64,000 bases of DNA from Microbacterium maritypicum (GTDB lineage: Bacteria > Actinomycetota > Actinomycetes > Actinomycetales > Microbacteriaceae). This document shows positions 61,649-64,000 of the stretch, piece after piece; within the stretch, counting starts at the first letter, position 1; each line of letters opens with the position of its first letter. The DNA lies in the NCBI RefSeq assembly GCF_008868125.1, contig NZ_WAAQ01000002.1, forward strand, positions 124,001 to 188,000, in the 5' to 3' direction. The notes beneath the pieces were generated by a model. That model saw nothing but the letters and a program-made list of their open reading frames with translations, had not been told where the DNA came from and did no database searches. The translations under genes and the position numbers were made by a program.

Positions 61649-63127
61649 GTGATCCGAAACCCATCCGCCGCGGTGAGCCGTCTGCGCCGCTCGGTGCGCA
61701 CCGCAGGTGCTGCCGCGCTCGTCGCCTTCGTCGCCGTCGGAGCGCTCCTGGCCGGAGCCGCACCCGCCACCGCCGCGAGCGACGGCGACAAGTACGTCAT
61801 CGGTACGGACACGACGTTCGCGCCGTTCGAGTTCACCGATCAGGACGGCGACCTCGTCGGCATCGACATGGACCTGCTCCGTGCGATCGCGAAGGACCAG
61901 GGGTTCGAGGTCGAGATCCGCCAGCTCGGCTTCGACGCCGCCGTGCAGGCGCTGCAGTCGAACCAGGTCGACGCGGTCATGGCCGGTATGTCGATCACCG
62001 AGGAGCGGCAGAAGGCCTTCGACTTCAGCGAGCCGTACTTCACCAGTGGTGTCCAGCTCGGCGTGCTCGAAGCCAGCGACATCCAGTCGCTCGACGACCT
62101 GGACGGCAAGACCGTCGCCGTCAAGACCGGTACGCAGGGGCAGACCTTCGCCGACGAGAACAAGGACGAGTACGGCTTCCGGGTCACTCCGTACCAGGAC
62201 ACGACCGACATGGTCGATGCGGTCAAGGCCGGTCAGGCCGTCGGCTACTTCGAGGACTTCCCCGTGCTGGCCTACGGCATCCAGCAGGGGTCCGGCTTCC
62301 GCCTCATCGGTCAGCCGGAACTGGGCGGCGAGTACGGCTTCGCGGTCAACAAGGGCCAACACCCCGAGCTGATCGAGAAGTTCAACGCGGGACTCTCGAA
62401 CCTGAAGGCGTCCGGCGAGTACGACAAGATCGTCGACACGTATCTCTCCGGCGGCGAGAAGTCCACGCAGCCCACCGATATCATCTCGGTCGCGGTGCAG
62501 TACTGGCCCGCACTCATGGAGGGCCTCTGGCTCACGATCCTCGCGACGATCGTCGCCATCGTGGCCGCGTTCATCCTGGGGCTCGTCTTCGGCTTCGGTC
62601 GAGTCTCGAAGTTCGCGCCGTTCCGGTGGATCGCCACCGCCTACGTCTACGTCTTCCGCGGCACCCCGATCCTCATCCAGGCGTTCTTCGTGTTCTTCGC
62701 GATCCCGCAGCTGTTCCCCGGTCTCACGTTCAACCCGTTCGTCGCCGGTGCCATCACGCTCTCGCTCAACACGGGTGCGTACATGACGGAGATCATCCGC
62801 GGTGGCATCCAGGCCGTCGATCCCGGACAGAACGAGGCCTCGCGCTCGCTGGGTCTCGGACACTGGAAGACGATGCAGAAGGTCGTGCTCCCGCAGGCGT
62901 TCCGCATCATGATCCCCTCGTTCGTCAACCAGGGCATCATCACCCTCAAGGACACGTCGCTGATCAGCGTGATCGGCCTCGCGGAGCTGACGTTCGTCTC
63001 CCGTCAGATCATCGCCTCGACGTACCTGTCGGCCCAGGTGCTGACGATCGTCGCCATCATCTACTTCGTCGTGATCACGCTGCTGACGCTGCTCGCGAAC
63101 CGCCTGGAGAGGACGTTCAACGCATGA
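61649..63127 (+). CDS. Amino-acid ABC transporter, fused substrate-binding protein and permease
   Basis: 492 residues. A signal peptide (about 1-43, ending APATAAS) leads to a family-3 amino-acid-binding domain ([20 protein letters not shown], then [18 protein letters not shown]). Around residue 275 the permease part begins ([20 protein letters not shown]), with the polar-amino-acid permease motif [15 protein letters not shown] and the loop [19 protein letters not shown]. Fused GlnH-GlnP-type proteins are known in Gram-positives. GGGGAG precedes the GTG start. It overlaps the ATPase gene by four bases. Confidence 0.92.
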   Translation: MIRNPSAAVSRLRRSVRTAGAAALVAFVAVGALLAGAAPATAASDGDKYVIGTDTTFAPFEFTDQDGDLVGIDMDLLRAIAKDQGFEVEIRQLGFDAAVQALQSNQVDAVMAGMSITEERQKAFDFSEPYFTSGVQLGVLEASDIQSLDDLDGKTVAVKTGTQGQTFADENKDEYGFRVTPYQDTTDMVDAVKAGQAVGYFEDFPVLAYGIQQGSGFRLIGQPELGGEYGFAVNKGQHPELIEKFNAGLSNLKASGEYDKIVDTYLSGGEKSTQPTDIISVAVQYWPALMEGLWLTILATIVAIVAAFILGLVFGFGRVSKFAPFRWIATAYVYVFRGTPILIQAFFVFFAIPQLFPGLTFNPFVAGAITLSLNTGAYMTEIIRGGIQAVDPGQNEASRSLGLGHWKTMQKVVLPQAFRIMIPSFVNQGIITLKDTSLISVIGLAELTFVSRQIIASTYLSAQVLTIVAIIYFVVITLLTLLANRLERTFNA

Positions 63128-63852
63128 GCAAGATCCTGGTGCAGGACCTGCACAAATCGTTCGGTGACAACGAGGTGCTCAAGGGCATCAACCTGGCTGT
63201 GGAGGACGGCGAGGTCGTGGCGGTCATCGGGCCTTCGGGCTCGGGCAAGTCCACCCTGCTGCGCTGCCTCAACAAGCTCGAGGAGCCCACGTCAGGGCAC
63301 GTCGTCATCGACGGCGTCGACCTGACCGACAAGAGCGTGAAGCTCGACGAGGTGCGTCAGCGCATCGGCATGGTGTTCCAGCACTTCAACCTGTTCCCGC
63401 ACATGACCGTGCTCGAGAACATCACGCTCGCGCCGGTCGAGTGCGGGAAGATGACGAAGGCCGAGGCGCGTGAGCGGGCGCTGTCGCTCCTGGAGCGGGT
63501 CGGTCTCTCGGAGAAGGCGGATGCGAAGCCGGCGTCCCTTTCCGGCGGGCAGAAGCAGCGCGTGGCTATCGCCCGTGCACTTGCGATGGACCCCGAGATC
63601 ATGCTGTTCGACGAGGCCACGAGCGCGCTCGACCCGGAGATGGTCGGCGAGGTGCTGCAGGTCATCCGCGACCTGGCCTCCGGCGGCATGACCATGGTGC
63701 TGGTGACGCACGAGATGGGCTTCGCCCGCGAGGTCTCCGGCCGCACGGTCTTCATGGACGGCGGCGTCGTCGTCGAGGAGGCCCCGCCCGCAGAGCTCTT
63801 CGGCTCGCCGAAGAACGAGCGCCTGAAGGACTTCCTCTCGAAGGTCCTCTGA
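63124..63852 (+). CDS. Amino-acid ABC transporter ATP-binding protein (GlnQ type)
   Basis: 242 residues, full length. Walker [30 protein letters not shown] typical of polar-amino-acid ATPases, signature [15 protein letters not shown], Walker [15 protein letters not shown] and the switch histidine in [12 protein letters not shown]. It drives the fused binding-protein/permease encoded just upstream, with which it overlaps by four bases. The operon ends at a near-perfect hairpin 36 bp later. Confidence 0.95.
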   Translation: MSKILVQDLHKSFGDNEVLKGINLAVEDGEVVAVIGPSGSGKSTLLRCLNKLEEPTSGHVVIDGVDLTDKSVKLDEVRQRIGMVFQHFNLFPHMTVLENITLAPVECGKMTKAEARERALSLLERVGLSEKADAKPASLSGGQKQRVAIARALAMDPEIMLFDEATSALDPEMVGEVLQVIRDLASGGMTMVLVTHEMGFAREVSGRTVFMDGGVVVEEAPPAELFGSPKNERLKDFLSKVL

Positions 63853-63887
63853 GGGGCGTCCGCTCCGCGCTCCACGCATTCGCATCG

Positions 63888-63920
63888 ACTTCCCGTGCAC
63901 TCGCCGAGTGCACGGGAAGT
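63888..63920. terminator. Perfect 16-bp inverted repeat between convergent genes
   Basis: ACTTCCCGTGCACTCG (63888-63903) pairs perfectly with CGAGTGCACGGGAAGT (63905-63920) with a single base between. As a cruciform or RNA hairpin it should terminate both the amino-acid transporter operon and the purD gene that comes from the right. Confidence 0.8.
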
Positions 63921-63950
63921 CTGCGTAGGGAGGTCGTGCGCTCGCGGAGG

Positions 63951-64000
63951 CTATTCGGCGACGCGGGCGGCGATGTCGGTGCGGTAGTGCGATCCGTCGA
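63951..64000 (-). CDS. purD: Phosphoribosylamine-glycine ligase, last 16 codons only
   Basis: Only the 3' end is in the window. The minus strand reads DGSHYRTDIAARVAE and then TAG at 63953-63951. The HYRTDIA segment matches the end of PurD, the second enzyme of purine synthesis. Other purine genes (purC, purS, purQ, apt) lie in the same window, which fits. The identification rests on 15 residues. Confidence 0.65.
   Translation of the reverse strand, partial: DGSHYRTDIAARVAE

Overview
The window is a gene-dense stretch of a high-GC actinobacterial chromosome. Codon use, the CebR-type operator, the many overlapping stop/start codons, the leaderless promoters and the protein types all point to Microbacteriaceae, most likely Microbacterium. 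That placement is an inference, because no rRNA or tRNA gene lies here. No IS element, prophage, integrase or CRISPR array was found, and no stretch over 300 bases lacks a gene.

Layout. 1-3.1 kb: a KimA-like permease (cut by the window edge) diverges from a VanZ-RDD membrane protein across a region of 11-bp direct repeats, followed by a small alarmone synthetase and a Cys-rich protein. 3.2-15.4 kb: a molybdenum block with a membrane-anchored sulfite-oxidase-fold enzyme, mogA, moaE, a minus-strand operon (alpha/beta hydrolase, moeB, moeA, moaC, moaD), an HTH-Mop regulator with modABC, and moaA; a D-Ala-D-Ala carboxypeptidase sits inside it. 15.4-18.6 kb: a kinase, a membrane protein, an M20 amidohydrolase and a TetR regulator. 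18.8-26.6 kb: a family-5 ABC importer with a GH3 beta-glucosidase. 26.7-30.1 kb: soxR diverging from fdxA, fprA, a flavin reductase and sodA across a textbook SoxR promoter. 30.2-32.4 kb: a CstR-like repressor, a 54-residue Cys protein and a CoA-disulfide reductase-rhodanese fusion. 32.4-35.1 kb: a LacI regulator and a GH13 alpha-glucosidase. 35.3-38.7 kb: two membrane or secreted proteins, purQ, purS and apt. 38.7-44.8 kb: a cellobiose locus (cebE, cebF, cebG, GH1, cebR) with two operators. 44.9-48.5 kb: DUF1266 and membrane proteins, a TetR regulator and a secreted metalloprotease. 48.7-55 kb: a GntR regulator, an Nramp-related transporter, pxpA, a pxpB-pxpC fusion and a biotin carboxylase-carrier protein. 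55-64 kb: a uracil/xanthine permease, purC, GNAT enzymes, PadR with an MFS exporter, a DUF4160/DUF2442 pair, an amino-acid ABC system and the end of purD.

How the parts work together. The molybdenum block couples molybdate import to cofactor synthesis and to one user enzyme. Three sugar loci, each with its own regulator, suggest a plant-polysaccharide or beta-glucoside lifestyle. The Sox locus puts ferredoxin, its reductase, a flavin reductase and superoxide dismutase downstream of one redox-cycling sensor. The CstR locus looks like a reactive-sulfur response.

The most interesting non-coding signals are two families of intergenic palindromes (three copies each, one family with compensatory arm changes), six promoters in which TAnnnT-like boxes lie exactly 6 nt before a start codon, and the 11-bp repeats upstream of vanZ. 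The best candidates for under-described systems are the SoxR operon, the CstR operon with its 54-residue protein, and the pxp/biotin carboxylase cluster.
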